This document shows, piece after piece, positions 1 through 9,682 of a DNA stretch of 64,000 nucleotides. The stretch lies in the IMG/VR virus record IMGVR_UViG_3300026097_000876, positions 124,001 through 188,000 of that record; one strand, 5' to 3'. Below the pieces are notes generated by a model. That model searched no databases. It saw nothing but the letters and a program-made list of their open reading frames with translations, and was not told where the DNA came from. The position numbers and the translations under genes were made by a program. The stretch is from a virus. How positions within the stretch are numbered: position 1 is the first letter of the stretch; every line of letters starts with the position of its first letter.

Positions 1-1284
1 GATTTTATCAAAGAGTGTGATGCTACAATCAAATTAGGAATTAAACATATAGGTTGGAATAAAGATCCTAAAAAATATTACATCGGTCCAATTGACGGAA
101 CACCGACTTCTAACGACAGAGCCGATATTATTTTTCAACATGCCTTAGGTTACAGAGACGAAAATTTATTACATATTTCAACAGAGCTTGGTTATAAAAT
201 TCATCATAATAAAAATAGTTTCGTTGAGACTGCTGGTAATCACGCATATCATTTTGATGCTCATAAAGTAGGAAAATACTTTAAAAAAGTTAGTAATACT
301 GTAAAACATATTGACAGCGAAGTAGAACATGTTATACTAGACAGTGAATCAGGTAGAGTAAAAGAATTAAAATTGTCAAATGATGAAATAGTCCAAGGCG
401 ATATGTTTATTGATGCAAGTGGCTTTCATCAAGTTTTAATGAAAGCTGTTGGAGGTAAATGGAAAAGTTATAAAGAAAATTTACCAGTTAATAGTGCATT
501 ACCGTTTTTACTTCCATATGAAGAAGATGAAGTTATTGAACCTGTTACAAATGCATGGGCACAAAAAAACGGTTGGTGTTGGCAAATTCCAACAAAAGAA
601 CGTCGAGGATGTGGATATGTATTTTGCGATGATTTTGTAACTCCTGATCAAGCACATGCTGAACTTGAGCAAACAATTGGTCGTAAAGTTGACCCAATTA
701 GATTATTAAAATTTGATAGCGGAAGACAGGAAAAATTGTGGGTTAAAAATGTATTGTCTATCGGATTGTGTGCTGCGTTTGCAGAGCCGTTAGAAGCAAC
801 AAGTATTCACACAACAATTATTCAGTTAAAACATTTTGTATTTGGTTGTTTAGGAGTTGATGTAGACGATACTTGTAATCCTGCACAAGTTGATAATTAC
901 AATCAACAAAATGGTCATTTATACGACAATATGAAAGACTTTCTTGTTGCGCACTATACGTGTGGCAGAAATGATTCTGAATTTTGGAAACATATCGACA
1001 GCGGTGCAACAATTACTCCGTTTGTACAATCAATACACGAGATCTGCAAGCACAGGATGCCTAACTCAACTTTATTCCCACGCCAAGAGGGAAGTGCCGG
1101 ATGGCCTTTATGGAGTTTTGTTCTTGCAGGTACAGGAAAACTAACAGATACAATTGCTAGACAAGAACTTAAATTTAATCATGATGAAATGTTAAGCGAT
1201 AGTGCATATCAATATCACACAAAAGAACATCACTCAATGAGTGAATCATTACCGGATAATACCAACTACATAAAAGGCATTTAA
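1..1284 (+). CDS. Tryptophan halogenase family protein, 5'-partial
   Basis: The frame is open from base 1, so the true start and the FAD-binding N-terminus lie upstream of the window; about 427 residues are visible. This is a flavin-dependent tryptophan halogenase-type protein. Family hallmarks seen: ECDATIKLGIK near the start (the second lysine aligns with the catalytic Lys of PrnA-like enzymes), a WxWxIP-like GWCWQIP, and AEPLEATSIHTT with the catalytic-type Glu. Family members use FADH2, O2 and chloride or bromide to halogenate tryptophan or other aromatics. The stop overlaps the next start by one base (TAATG), so translation with the heptose genes is coupled. It is a paralogue of the halogenase at 13744-15210 on the other strand. 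The substrate is unknown; some family members are not proven halogenases. Confidence 0.85.
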   Translation, partial: DFIKECDATIKLGIKHIGWNKDPKKYYIGPIDGTPTSNDRADIIFQHALGYRDENLLHISTELGYKIHHNKNSFVETAGNHAYHFDAHKVGKYFKKVSNTVKHIDSEVEHVILDSESGRVKELKLSNDEIVQGDMFIDASGFHQVLMKAVGGKWKSYKENLPVNSALPFLLPYEEDEVIEPVTNAWAQKNGWCWQIPTKERRGCGYVFCDDFVTPDQAHAELEQTIGRKVDPIRLLKFDSGRQEKLWVKNVLSIGLCAAFAEPLEATSIHTTIIQLKHFVFGCLGVDVDDTCNPAQVDNYNQQNGHLYDNMKDFLVAHYTCGRNDSEFWKHIDSGATITPFVQSIHEICKHRMPNSTLFPRQEGSAGWPLWSFVLAGTGKLTDTIARQELKFNHDEMLSDSAYQYHTKEHHSMSESLPDNTNYIKGI

Positions 1285-2534
1285 TGATTAGAGTATATGG
1301 CGATATTATGCTGGACAAATGGATCATTGGCAATGCCAATCGAATTAGTCCAGAAGCACCTGTTCCTGTCTTGCACGAAACAGAGCAAAAACATTGTCCT
1401 GGTGGTGCTGGTAATATTGCAATTAATATTGCAAGCCTTAACGAAAATGTAGGAGTATACGGAACTATTGCTCCTGATTATGAAGGCAACTTACTTGCTG
1501 AATGTTTTAGAAATTATGAAAAAATTGCATTCAATGTTACTACAGACTCTAAAATTACTACTACTAAAAATAGACTTGTTGGTCAAGGTGGACAGCATAT
1601 TTTGCGCTGGGACAGAGAAGAAAAATATCAAAATTCAAATGCATTCAAAAAATTATTAGCAGATGTGCAATCACAAGATGTTGTTTGTGTAAGTGATTAT
1701 AATAAAGGAACAATTCAAAAAAATACAATTAGTGATTTGTTAGATAAAGGTTGCACTGTGTTAGTTGATCCTAAACAAGATGCTGAAACATATAGAGGTG
1801 CATTTTTAGTTAAGCCAAATATGAAGGAATATAATTCATGGTTTGGAGAGTTTAAAAAAGAAAACGCAATACTAAAACTTAAAGAGTATAATTGGACATA
1901 TCTTGTAGTTACAGACGGTGCTAATGGAATTCATGTACTAAAAGATGATTTAACTTATCGTCACTATCAAGAACCTGCACAAGAAGTAGCTGATGTTGTA
2001 GGAGCAGGTGACACCGTATTAGCAGTACTTGCATATTATATTGGTCAAGGTATTGACGTTTTCAAAGCATGCGAAATTGCTTGCTATGCTTCGGCAAGAT
2101 CAGTTGAACATCGAGGAATACACGTTATAACACACGACGATTTAAAACGTAAAGTTGTTTTTACAAACGGATGTTTTGATATATTGCATACTGGACATTT
2201 TCGACTTTTAGAGTTTGCTAAATCTAAAGGCATAAAATTAGTTGTTGGTATTAACAGTGATGCAAGTGTAAAAAGACTTAAAGGAAATAATCGTCCTGTT
2301 AATAATCAAGAAGTACGTAAAGAACAATTAGAAGCACTTCCGTGGGTAGACAATGTAGTAATTTTTGAAGAAGATACTCCAGAAAACATACTTAAAATTG
2401 TAAATCCAGACTTGATTATTAAGGGCGGAGACTATATAATAGAACAAGTTGTAGGTCATAAAAATTATCCTGTAGAAATATTTCCTACAATACAAGGAAG
2501 ATCAACAAGCAACATAATTGAGAATATAAAATGA
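1284..2534 (+). CDS. hldE: HldE-like bifunctional heptose kinase / nucleotidyltransferase
   Basis: 416 aa with the two-domain order of HldE (RfaE). Residues 1 to about 285 are a PfkB-type sugar kinase: RISPEAPVPV, the GGAGN sugar-binding motif and VGAGDTVLA near residues 240-248. From about residue 289 there is a cytidylyltransferase-like domain with FTNGCFDILHTGH (HxGH nucleotide motif) and IKGGDY. HldE phosphorylates heptose-7-phosphate at C1 and later adenylylates heptose-1-phosphate to ADP-heptose. The protein is shorter than typical bacterial HldE (about 475 aa) but both active-site motif sets are present. It overlaps its neighbours by 1 and 4 bases and lies directly before an HldD-like epimerase, which supports the assignment. 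Host-derived transfer is likely but not demonstrated. Confidence 0.9.
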   Translation: MIRVYGDIMLDKWIIGNANRISPEAPVPVLHETEQKHCPGGAGNIAINIASLNENVGVYGTIAPDYEGNLLAECFRNYEKIAFNVTTDSKITTTKNRLVGQGGQHILRWDREEKYQNSNAFKKLLADVQSQDVVCVSDYNKGTIQKNTISDLLDKGCTVLVDPKQDAETYRGAFLVKPNMKEYNSWFGEFKKENAILKLKEYNWTYLVVTDGANGIHVLKDDLTYRHYQEPAQEVADVVGAGDTVLAVLAYYIGQGIDVFKACEIACYASARSVEHRGIHVITHDDLKRKVVFTNGCFDILHTGHFRLLEFAKSKGIKLVVGINSDASVKRLKGNNRPVNNQEVRKEQLEALPWVDNVVIFEEDTPENILKIVNPDLIIKGGDYIIEQVVGHKNYPVEIFPTIQGRSTSNIIENIK

Positions 2535-3358
2535 AAATATTAGTAACTGGACACAACGGATTTATTGGAAGTCATATTTCTAATTATCTATTACACAATA
2601 ATCACGAAGTAGACGGATTTGATTACGTAGAAAACGTTATTCCTAATGTTGAACCATATGACTGGGTAATACATTGTGGAGCAATTTCTGATACTACAGA
2701 AAGAGATGTTGATAAAGTTTGGAAACACAATTACGAATTTACTATGCGACTATTACAAGTATGCGATCATCTCGGTACTAATATTCAATTAGCAAGTACG
2801 AGTGCTGTATACGGGTCAAACAAAAGTTTTAATGAAAATGATCCTGTATACCCACAAACTCCATATGCTTGGAGTAAATATCTTACTGATAAATTTTTAA
2901 AAGACAGTGGCATAAATGATTTTAATATGTTAGTGCAAAGTTTTAGATATTTTAACGTATACGGTCCAGGTGAAGGACATAAAAATGATCAAATGAGTTT
3001 GGTCAGTAAGTTTCAAAAACAAGCAATAGAAAATGGTGTAATTGAACTATTTGAAAATAGTGATCAATACGAAAGAGACTGTGTATGTGTGTACGATGTT
3101 GTTAGAATTCACGAGCAAATGATGAATCAAGATGTAAGTGGCATTTTTAACTTAGGAACCGGAAAAGCTCGTAATCTAGAATCTGTTGCACAAGTAATTG
3201 CTGATAAGTATGATGCTAAAATTAAATATATTGATATGCCAGAAAAATTAAAAGGTCAATATCAAGAATACACATGTGCAGATAACGCACTACTACATAA
3301 TACAATACCAATTAGACATTGGTTAACAATTGAGGAATATTTAAATGAATCCAACTAG
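2531..3358 (+). CDS. hldD: HldD-like ADP-glycero-manno-heptose 6-epimerase (extended SDR)
   Basis: 275 aa extended short-chain dehydrogenase. The N-terminal GHNGFIGSHI is the NAD(P)-binding GxxGxxG motif, followed by STSAVYG and YAWSK (the YxxxK pair, near residues 112-116). It is closer to HldD (RfaD) than to generic sugar epimerases: it has the HldD-type strings CGAISDTTERD, FRYFNVYGPGEGHK, SGIFNLGTG and PEKLKGQYQ. HldD inverts C6 of ADP-D-glycero-D-manno-heptose. It starts inside the last codons of hldE (4-base overlap) and itself overlaps the cupin gene by 14 bases, so the operon is translationally coupled. It is somewhat shorter than the bacterial enzyme (about 310 aa). Functional assignment is by motif comparison from memory. 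Confidence 0.85.
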   Translation: MKILVTGHNGFIGSHISNYLLHNNHEVDGFDYVENVIPNVEPYDWVIHCGAISDTTERDVDKVWKHNYEFTMRLLQVCDHLGTNIQLASTSAVYGSNKSFNENDPVYPQTPYAWSKYLTDKFLKDSGINDFNMLVQSFRYFNVYGPGEGHKNDQMSLVSKFQKQAIENGVIELFENSDQYERDCVCVYDVVRIHEQMMNQDVSGIFNLGTGKARNLESVAQVIADKYDAKIKYIDMPEKLKGQYQEYTCADNALLHNTIPIRHWLTIEEYLNESN

Positions 3359-3740
3359 ATTAGAAGGCAAAGTTGAAAAAGGTTGGGGGTATGAACTTAT
3401 TTGGGCAACCAATGAAAAATACTGTGGTAAAATTATGGTATTTGAAAAACTTGGTTCTAAGTTTAGCATGCATTTTCATCAAGAAAAAGACGAAACATGG
3501 TTTGTTAACAATGGTAGATTTTTGTTAAAATGGATTGATACTAACACAGCCGAGTTGCATCAGCAAGAACTAACACAAGGAATGGTTTGGCGCAATCCTC
3601 CTTTACAGCCACATCAATTAATTTGCATGGAGGCAGGGAGTAGCATTACCGAAGTCAGTACACCGGATAGTGTAGAAGATAATTACCGTATCGGTAGAGG
3701 CGACAGCCAACTCTCTACAGAGGATAACGCACAGGCTTAG
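3345..3740 (+). CDS. Cupin-fold protein, mannose-6-phosphate isomerase type II-like
   Basis: 131 aa single-domain cupin. KGWGYELIWATNEKYCGKI followed by MHFHQEKDETWFV is the first cupin motif (HxH and a downstream Glu), and PPLQPHQLI supplies the second-motif His. The opening GWGYE resembles the C-terminal cupin of mannose-1-phosphate guanylyltransferase/phosphomannose isomerase proteins and sugar-phosphate cupins. A role with the preceding heptose genes is plausible, for example isomerising a sugar phosphate, but no specific reaction can be assigned. It is the last gene of the plus-strand operon and its TAG stop sits in the loop of the hairpin shared with the convergent virion gene. Confidence 0.7.
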   Translation: MNPTRLEGKVEKGWGYELIWATNEKYCGKIMVFEKLGSKFSMHFHQEKDETWFVNNGRFLLKWIDTNTAELHQQELTQGMVWRNPPLQPHQLICMEAGSSITEVSTPDSVEDNYRIGRGDSQLSTEDNAQA

Positions 3741-3748
3741 GCCTGTGC
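3729..3748. terminator. Convergent-gene hairpin with both stop codons in its loop
   Basis: Perfect 8-bp inverted repeat GCACAGGC / GCCTGTGC (3729-3736 and 3741-3748) around a 4-base loop TTAG. The loop is TAG (3738-3740) for the plus-strand cupin and, read on the other strand, TAA (3739-3737) for the virion protein. There is no good U-tract on either side, so simple intrinsic termination is uncertain; it may act as a bidirectional transcription barrier or 3'-end stabiliser. Confidence 0.65.
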
Positions 3749-6700
3749 TTCACCCCATTTAATAATAATATTAGCGTTTACCGGCTCACCTGACGTTTTA
3801 TAAACGTTTAGTGCTAGCACATCTGGGCCATTCGGGAAAGTACCTCTACCACCTAGTGTAGTGTTTGTAAGTTCTTTCAAGTTCTGTAGATCCAACGTAG
3901 ATCTTTCGCCGGGTTGTGCAATAAACGAGAATACCGTTTCTCCTGGCTGTGCATAAGGTGGTTGACTAAACTCGAAGTTAAATTCATCACCTGGCGAAAC
4001 TGTTCCGTTGAAAGAGTTATTAAAGTTAACTTTGTAATACTCGATGCCCCCTGAACTTTGATTACCGAATAGTAAAGGTCCTTCAATAACCGATACAGCC
4101 GAACCTGCTGGGAAACTAACATCGCCCTGATTGGTTGGATCACCATTTTCATCTCCGAGCTCAGTACCTGACCTTGCACCTGAGCTGTCCCATTCTGATT
4201 TTAAGAAAAATGCAAAGTTAGCATTGTTCAAATCTCCACCTTTTTGGAATGATTGAGTAGCTCCGTTGCCAGAATTACGATTAGATCTTTGTGAGAAATA
4301 AACCAAATATCTGCCATAGATTGTTTGGTCAACTACCTGCTGGATAGTAGTACCTGCGGGGAAAAATTCATTCCCGCCACCACTTGAAGATACTTCATCA
4401 CCAACTTTCAAATTAGCTGTTTCCCAACTGTTTTGGTCAAAGTATCCGTAGTTTCTGTTTGTTCTAAAGTTCCACCATGGCATTAACTGTGCTGATGTTG
4501 TAGCCTGAGACATAACTGCCGCTGTAGAATATGTTGCTGTATCACCACTGTTCCAATTAGTAGAACCGCCCGATGCTACCTGTGCAAAACTTGGCTGTCC
4601 ACCTTGTGCTAGTCCTGATAATCCTGTCCAACCAATATCACTTGGGTTGAGTGGATAGTTTTGCGGATTAAGAATGCCTTCAATAACGATACCGCCGTAA
4701 ATATTTGAATCATCTGTTGGATCCTGTCCATCTGATGTAATCTCTAGGCCCTGCATAAGTAACTGAGCTCTGTTTAACAGTTCTCTATCTCCTAGGTCTC
4801 CTACAATTGCATTGGATACACTAGGTGCTAGACGTAGCAAGAATGCTGTTTGTCTAGTTGTACTGATGTTCAAACCAGTTTCTGTGTATGAGAAAATGTA
4901 ACCGCGGTCATCATCAAATCCACCATCTGTAATAAACGCAGAACCCCAGTGACTAATTAACGGAGTAATTGTATTACTAATTAAAATAACACCTGTTCGT
5001 TGCTCATGTTGTACAGGATCGCCTGCACTATATTGTCTAGTTGATCCAGCTTGGAAGTTAGTTAGTGTAGTCCCTCTAGTACAACCGGTTAGTGTATTTG
5101 TTGTCTTATTATTTCCAGTAAACGAAATAATTTCATTATCAATATAAACTGTTCCAGAATCAGGGAAGAATTTAGATTCTACAAGAGGAATGGTTGTTTG
5201 AGTCGAATCCATTACAGATCTTAGTTTATCAACAGCTCCTTCGTTAGTAACTTCGTAACGTACTGGCAAGTTACCTGAACGCATAAACGCTTCTGTGTTT
5301 ACGTTTGAGTTACGCATTCTGTGTGCAAATACAAAGTTACCATCTGCACCACGTAGCATCCAATCAATGAAACCAGCACCGTACCATGAATATTGAATAC
5401 CAATCATTTGCATGTATCTAACGTCCATGTTGTATCCACTTGGACCAGTGCCATCGCATTTATCAAGATTCCATTCTTCTTGAAGGACTTTTTTATCAGA
5501 AACTAAATTAACTTTGGCGGATGCAATACTTGTTACACCCCTATAATCAGGAGTAACAGTTATTTGTGTTTGCGAATCTACATTAGATACTACGTGTGTC
5601 ATACCTTTGATAACAATTCTATCACCAGCAATTAGCTGGTCTCTAAATCTAGTGTTATTACCTATTACTAAGTTTGAATCTCGATCTACAGACACTGTGC
5701 CTGCAATTTGTTTTGTACTTGTACGTTGTGCTACTTGTACGTTAGTTCCGTCAAACTCCCAGTAAATTCCGTTTTGATCATCAAAAATACCTGAACGTAC
5801 AGTTGCTCCGTGCCATCCAACTACAGTCAGCTGAGCTGCAAATCCAAGCACAGCATTAGTAGATCCTAAGCGTCTTGTGCTTGAACATTTTAAAGTTCTT
5901 TCATCAACAATCTGTGTAACAGTGTATTCGCCGTTATAACCTTCTGTTTCTGCTCCAATTATTCGAATCAGTCCGCCAACTTGAGCACCGTGATCGTTAT
6001 CATCAGTAACAATAGTTATTACCGAACCAATTTCAGTTCCTGTAGATGTAATAGTTCTAACATCATAACTTGGAGCAAACAATGCACCAGTTGTATACAT
6101 AATACCTTTACCTGACTGGTAACGAATATACTTTTTACTTTGACGAATTGCTTGTGCACCGTGTTGCGGACCGCCTGTACCTAATTGTACACCGCCGTCG
6201 TATGGCCTGTGTATAAAGAAACTATCAGGTCGCATATAGACATTACCTTGAATTTTATCTTCTGTTGAATCTGATGGTAAAAATTCTACAATTGTGCCCG
6301 GTGCTCTTGCTTGATATCTAATACTTTTAGTAGTAGGTACTTGCGTTGCAATAAATGATCCAGAAGCTAACGCATGATTATTTGTTTCGGTTGATGAGTT
6401 AATATCAACAATAAACGTATCACCTGGTACAATTCCGTGCGCATACGGCCAAATTATTTCGATAGTTGCTAGTGCTTCAAAGTCGACACTAGATCCTGAA
6501 GTAATATCTGTAGTTGCAAAATCAGACAATGTAACAGCATTAACTAAATTTAATGTCCCACCACTAACTGCTGTTCCTGCAATAGTTATCGAATTTAATC
6601 CGCCGCTACCGTCAATATTAGATACAGTAATTGTTGCGTCATTTTCAGGAGATGTACCTCCCAAATCTGTTCCAGCAATTACAATTTCATTACCTGCTTG

Positions 6701-9676
6701 ATAGTCTTCGCCTGAACTGTTGATAACTACAGTATATGTACCTCGGGTTCTAGTAATATCAAATGTACCATTTGTTCCTGCATGTGCCTGATTTGTTCCT
6801 GCAACATCAGTAAAGCTAGTCGGAAGTGCAGGAGCTGAACCTGCAACGGTTACTGTACTAACATCACCGTTTACGGAACCAACAGCCGTAATAGTTACTG
6901 TAGCATCATTAGTTGGTGAAGAACCTCCTAGCTCTGTTCCAGCAATAGTAAATGTTTGCGAATTATGATAATCAGATCCAGCTGTGTCGATCGAAACACT
7001 GTAGCTCGAACCGTCGTTTGTTATATCAAATATAGCACCCGAACCATCAAACAAAGACAATGTTTTAGAAGTAAAAATACCACCATTAAATGCAACAGGT
7101 ACTGAAGAAATATCAGCACCTTCTAGTCTTACATCTGTAATTCCGCCAGTGGCATCTACAGATACCACTCTTAAATATAAGTCATTTGCAGGACTCGCCC
7201 CGCCCATGTCAGATCCGCTACAAACTAGTGTATCTGCTGTATTATATCCTGTTCCATTTTGACTAATCTGGTAACTATATTCTGTTCCAGATACATTAAT
7301 AGTAAACTCGTGTCCAGTACCAGATCCGCCAGTAAAGCTAAGTCCGGCACCGCCAAACTGATAACTGCTAGTTGCACTTGGTGGGGTACCTGCACTCCAG
7401 TCAGTGGCATCAAACGTTAGTGTGGTGATTGATCCGCCGGCTCCTATTGCTGTTACTTTTCCTACAAAGTCGTTACCACCAGATGCTTGATTACCGTCTT
7501 GTCCTGTACCGCCAAGGATTTGGCTGCCAGTAATTCTTAGTCTATCATTTACAGCAAACCCAGTTGTATCGTTAGGAGAGTTAATGTCGACAGTTGTATA
7601 ACTACCGCTTTCATATGAAATATCAAAATTAGTTGTTCCTAGGTCACCGCCTCCGTGATTATATGTAGAAGAAACGTTTTCGTAACTAACACTTCCACTT
7701 AATGCTGTTCCGCTGATTGTAGCACCTGTTACACCGCCTGTACCATTAATACTTGATACAATAATAGTAGCATCATTTGCAGAGGTTGTTCCACCTAAAT
7801 TATCACCTGTAACTAATATTACATCGCCAACTTTATATCCGGAACCTGCCTGAGAAACGCTTTCGATGGTATAATCTGATCCGCTTCTGTCAATATTAAA
7901 CTCAGCATTAATACCGGCTACTGGTGTGATAGAGCCAGATACTGCTGTGTAAGATTGTGTATTTCTTACAATGCTTGTAGTAAAACTTCCACTTAGTGAT
8001 ACAGTATTTCCTACAATAGTGTTAACAAATATTGCGTCGCCATCGCCGTTATCAGCTGCTAGTCCTGGAATAATGCCACTAGTTGAACCTACAGTAATAC
8101 TTGTATTACCCGGACTAACATCTTCTGTTAGTTCTATCGATAACGCATTACCGTCTGAAGTGCCTGATATAGCAGTAACCTGCGTACCTACTGGAAATGC
8201 AGGATCGTCAATAGGAGCACCAATTTCTGGAACATCACCAGTAAATGCTAATCTATTCTCTCCAGTTTGTGCTGACAGGCTTAATGTCATAGTACCTGCC
8301 GTACCATTACTGAATACTTCGTATCTTGGCTGGCCAACTGATGCTCCTGTATAAAATGCACCTTGTCTTAACTGTGTATATGTTGTCGAAAGAACTTGGC
8401 CATCTGTTGTTCCAACTTTTGCTTTTGCAAAAAATGTAAATGTTGTTGTTGTAGGAACCTCAACAATTACAAAAGAACCTTCTGCTCTTGCAGCGCCTAC
8501 TACAGCGTCTTCTAATGCTTTAATTGTAACCGGAGTACCTGGTTCGAAGCCGTGAGCACCTAGTGTAGTAACTGTAATCTTAGAAGCACCAATGCCGTCA
8601 GTTCCTGCCGAAGCATCAGTTACAACACTCAGTACCTGTGTATCTGTACCCGGAAGCTCGTAAATACTTGGATATCCGCGTAACATACCAATAGCCGACC
8701 ACTTAGTAGGCTGTAGACCATATTCAAAGTCAGCGTCGAGCATCGACAGTGGCGGAGCAATACGCATACGCTCAATAGCATCAGTACCAAAATCGTATGG
8801 ACGAATTGTTTGTTCAGGCGAATCAATAAAAATTTGTAACTCGTCTTCTTCAGACATAGATTCAGTATTAAAGTTTAAATCAAGAATTGTTACAGCATCT
8901 GTGTATTGCAAATATTTCGGAAAGTCTTCATCTGCATTAGTATTAGCATTTGTAGAATCGTATTTTGGAACATAACCACTTGAATCTCGAGGCGTAACAT
9001 CATTTTTTCTTCTTACAATTCCGCCTTTTTGTTCATCAGTAAAGTTAAAAATTACTGTAGAATCAGTGGTGTTTGTAATAATTAATAAGTCACTACTGTC
9101 AAAGTTTCCTGGAAATCTAACATGTCCGAGTCCCTTGCGTTGGAATGTCGGCAATGCCGATGTTCCTGTTGTCAATACGTCAACGACTATTCCTACAAGT
9201 GTTTGAATTTCAGTTCCAGCGGCTGGTTCGGCTGTTTTTGTAAGATCAACTACTTGTGCAACATTTCCTTGATAAGGAGAAGACTGAGGCGAGTTTGTAA
9301 AAATATGATTAATAATTAAATCGCGAGTAAATTCTTTTGCTTTAATTTCTGCTTGTCTATCACCATCAACCTGAGCAACTGATCCTTCCCAATAAGTATT
9401 AGCAATTCTATATGTTTCTTCGTTACCTGTGTATCTTAAATCGTGTGCATACGCATCGATATTAAATCCAGTGTCTCTTTCACATTTTTCATCGTTATAT
9501 GTATAACCTACAAATCCTGTTGCTCCAGCGTTAACTTGCGCTTGAATCCATGCAGCTACTTCTTTACTAATAAAATCTTTGTTAAGTGTTAGTAGTGCGT
9601 ATGCATTCGGGTACGTATTGTCATTAATGCCTAATCCTGGATAAAACTTGTAATTATAAATCTTTTTCTTTGCCAT
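3737..9676 (-). CDS. Giant virion structural protein (probable tail/fibre component)
   Basis: 1979 aa, one of the largest genes here and of the type seen in marine T4-like phages as uncharacterised virion proteins. The N-terminal ~370 residues look globular. Residues about 585-1040 hold a series of ~70-85-residue Gly/Ser/Thr/Asn/Asp-rich beta repeats (see the repeat feature). The C-terminal half is rich in short beta motifs and contains an aromatic segment near YMQMIGIQYSWYGAGFIDWML. No enzymatic motif was recognised. It is the most downstream gene of the block 9683-12246, with a 6-base gap to its neighbour, and ends in the shared hairpin. Elongated beta-repeat architecture suggests a fibre or whisker role; this is inference. 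Confidence 0.75.
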   Translation of the reverse strand: MAKKKIYNYKFYPGLGINDNTYPNAYALLTLNKDFISKEVAAWIQAQVNAGATGFVGYTYNDEKCERDTGFNIDAYAHDLRYTGNEETYRIANTYWEGSVAQVDGDRQAEIKAKEFTRDLIINHIFTNSPQSSPYQGNVAQVVDLTKTAEPAAGTEIQTLVGIVVDVLTTGTSALPTFQRKGLGHVRFPGNFDSSDLLIITNTTDSTVIFNFTDEQKGGIVRRKNDVTPRDSSGYVPKYDSTNANTNADEDFPKYLQYTDAVTILDLNFNTESMSEEDELQIFIDSPEQTIRPYDFGTDAIERMRIAPPLSMLDADFEYGLQPTKWSAIGMLRGYPSIYELPGTDTQVLSVVTDASAGTDGIGASKITVTTLGAHGFEPGTPVTIKALEDAVVGAARAEGSFVIVEVPTTTTFTFFAKAKVGTTDGQVLSTTYTQLRQGAFYTGASVGQPRYEVFSNGTAGTMTLSLSAQTGENRLAFTGDVPEIGAPIDDPAFPVGTQVTAISGTSDGNALSIELTEDVSPGNTSITVGSTSGIIPGLAADNGDGDAIFVNTIVGNTVSLSGSFTTSIVRNTQSYTAVSGSITPVAGINAEFNIDRSGSDYTIESVSQAGSGYKVGDVILVTGDNLGGTTSANDATIIVSSINGTGGVTGATISGTALSGSVSYENVSSTYNHGGGDLGTTNFDISYESGSYTTVDINSPNDTTGFAVNDRLRITGSQILGGTGQDGNQASGGNDFVGKVTAIGAGGSITTLTFDATDWSAGTPPSATSSYQFGGAGLSFTGGSGTGHEFTINVSGTEYSYQISQNGTGYNTADTLVCSGSDMGGASPANDLYLRVVSVDATGGITDVRLEGADISSVPVAFNGGIFTSKTLSLFDGSGAIFDITNDGSSYSVSIDTAGSDYHNSQTFTIAGTELGGSSPTNDATVTITAVGSVNGDVSTVTVAGSAPALPTSFTDVAGTNQAHAGTNGTFDITRTRGTYTVVINSSGEDYQAGNEIVIAGTDLGGTSPENDATITVSNIDGSGGLNSITIAGTAVSGGTLNLVNAVTLSDFATTDITSGSSVDFEALATIEIIWPYAHGIVPGDTFIVDINSSTETNNHALASGSFIATQVPTTKSIRYQARAPGTIVEFLPSDSTEDKIQGNVYMRPDSFFIHRPYDGGVQLGTGGPQHGAQAIRQSKKYIRYQSGKGIMYTTGALFAPSYDVRTITSTGTEIGSVITIVTDDNDHGAQVGGLIRIIGAETEGYNGEYTVTQIVDERTLKCSSTRRLGSTNAVLGFAAQLTVVGWHGATVRSGIFDDQNGIYWEFDGTNVQVAQRTSTKQIAGTVSVDRDSNLVIGNNTRFRDQLIAGDRIVIKGMTHVVSNVDSQTQITVTPDYRGVTSIASAKVNLVSDKKVLQEEWNLDKCDGTGPSGYNMDVRYMQMIGIQYSWYGAGFIDWMLRGADGNFVFAHRMRNSNVNTEAFMRSGNLPVRYEVTNEGAVDKLRSVMDSTQTTIPLVESKFFPDSGTVYIDNEIISFTGNNKTTNTLTGCTRGTTLTNFQAGSTRQYSAGDPVQHEQRTGVILISNTITPLISHWGSAFITDGGFDDDRGYIFSYTETGLNISTTRQTAFLLRLAPSVSNAIVGDLGDRELLNRAQLLMQGLEITSDGQDPTDDSNIYGGIVIEGILNPQNYPLNPSDIGWTGLSGLAQGGQPSFAQVASGGSTNWNSGDTATYSTAAVMSQATTSAQLMPWWNFRTNRNYGYFDQNSWETANLKVGDEVSSSGGGNEFFPAGTTIQQVVDQTIYGRYLVYFSQRSNRNSGNGATQSFQKGGDLNNANFAFFLKSEWDSSGARSGTELGDENGDPTNQGDVSFPAGSAVSVIEGPLLFGNQSSGGIEYYKVNFNNSFNGTVSPGDEFNFEFSQPPYAQPGETVFSFIAQPGERSTLDLQNLKELTNTTLGGRGTFPNGPDVLALNVYKTSGEPVNANIIIKWGEAQA
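6550..7930 (-). repeat. Tandem beta repeats inside the giant virion protein
   Basis: About five to six units of roughly 70-85 codons. Each has the pattern FDI...G.YTV.I...G.DY..G..I.IAGT.LGG.SP.NDATITV..I.G.GG...I.IAGTA. Copies are diverged at both protein and DNA level (one carries LGGTGQDGNQ instead of LGG.SP.ND), so this is an old protein repeat, not a recent DNA duplication. Boundaries are approximate. Confidence 0.7.
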
Positions 9677-9682
9677 TTTTCT

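Noticed and set aside
7225-7413. Antisense and shifted frames inside the giant virion genes
   Set aside because: Shadows of real genes: repetitive low-complexity products, no start signals, and fully overlapped by long coding frames.
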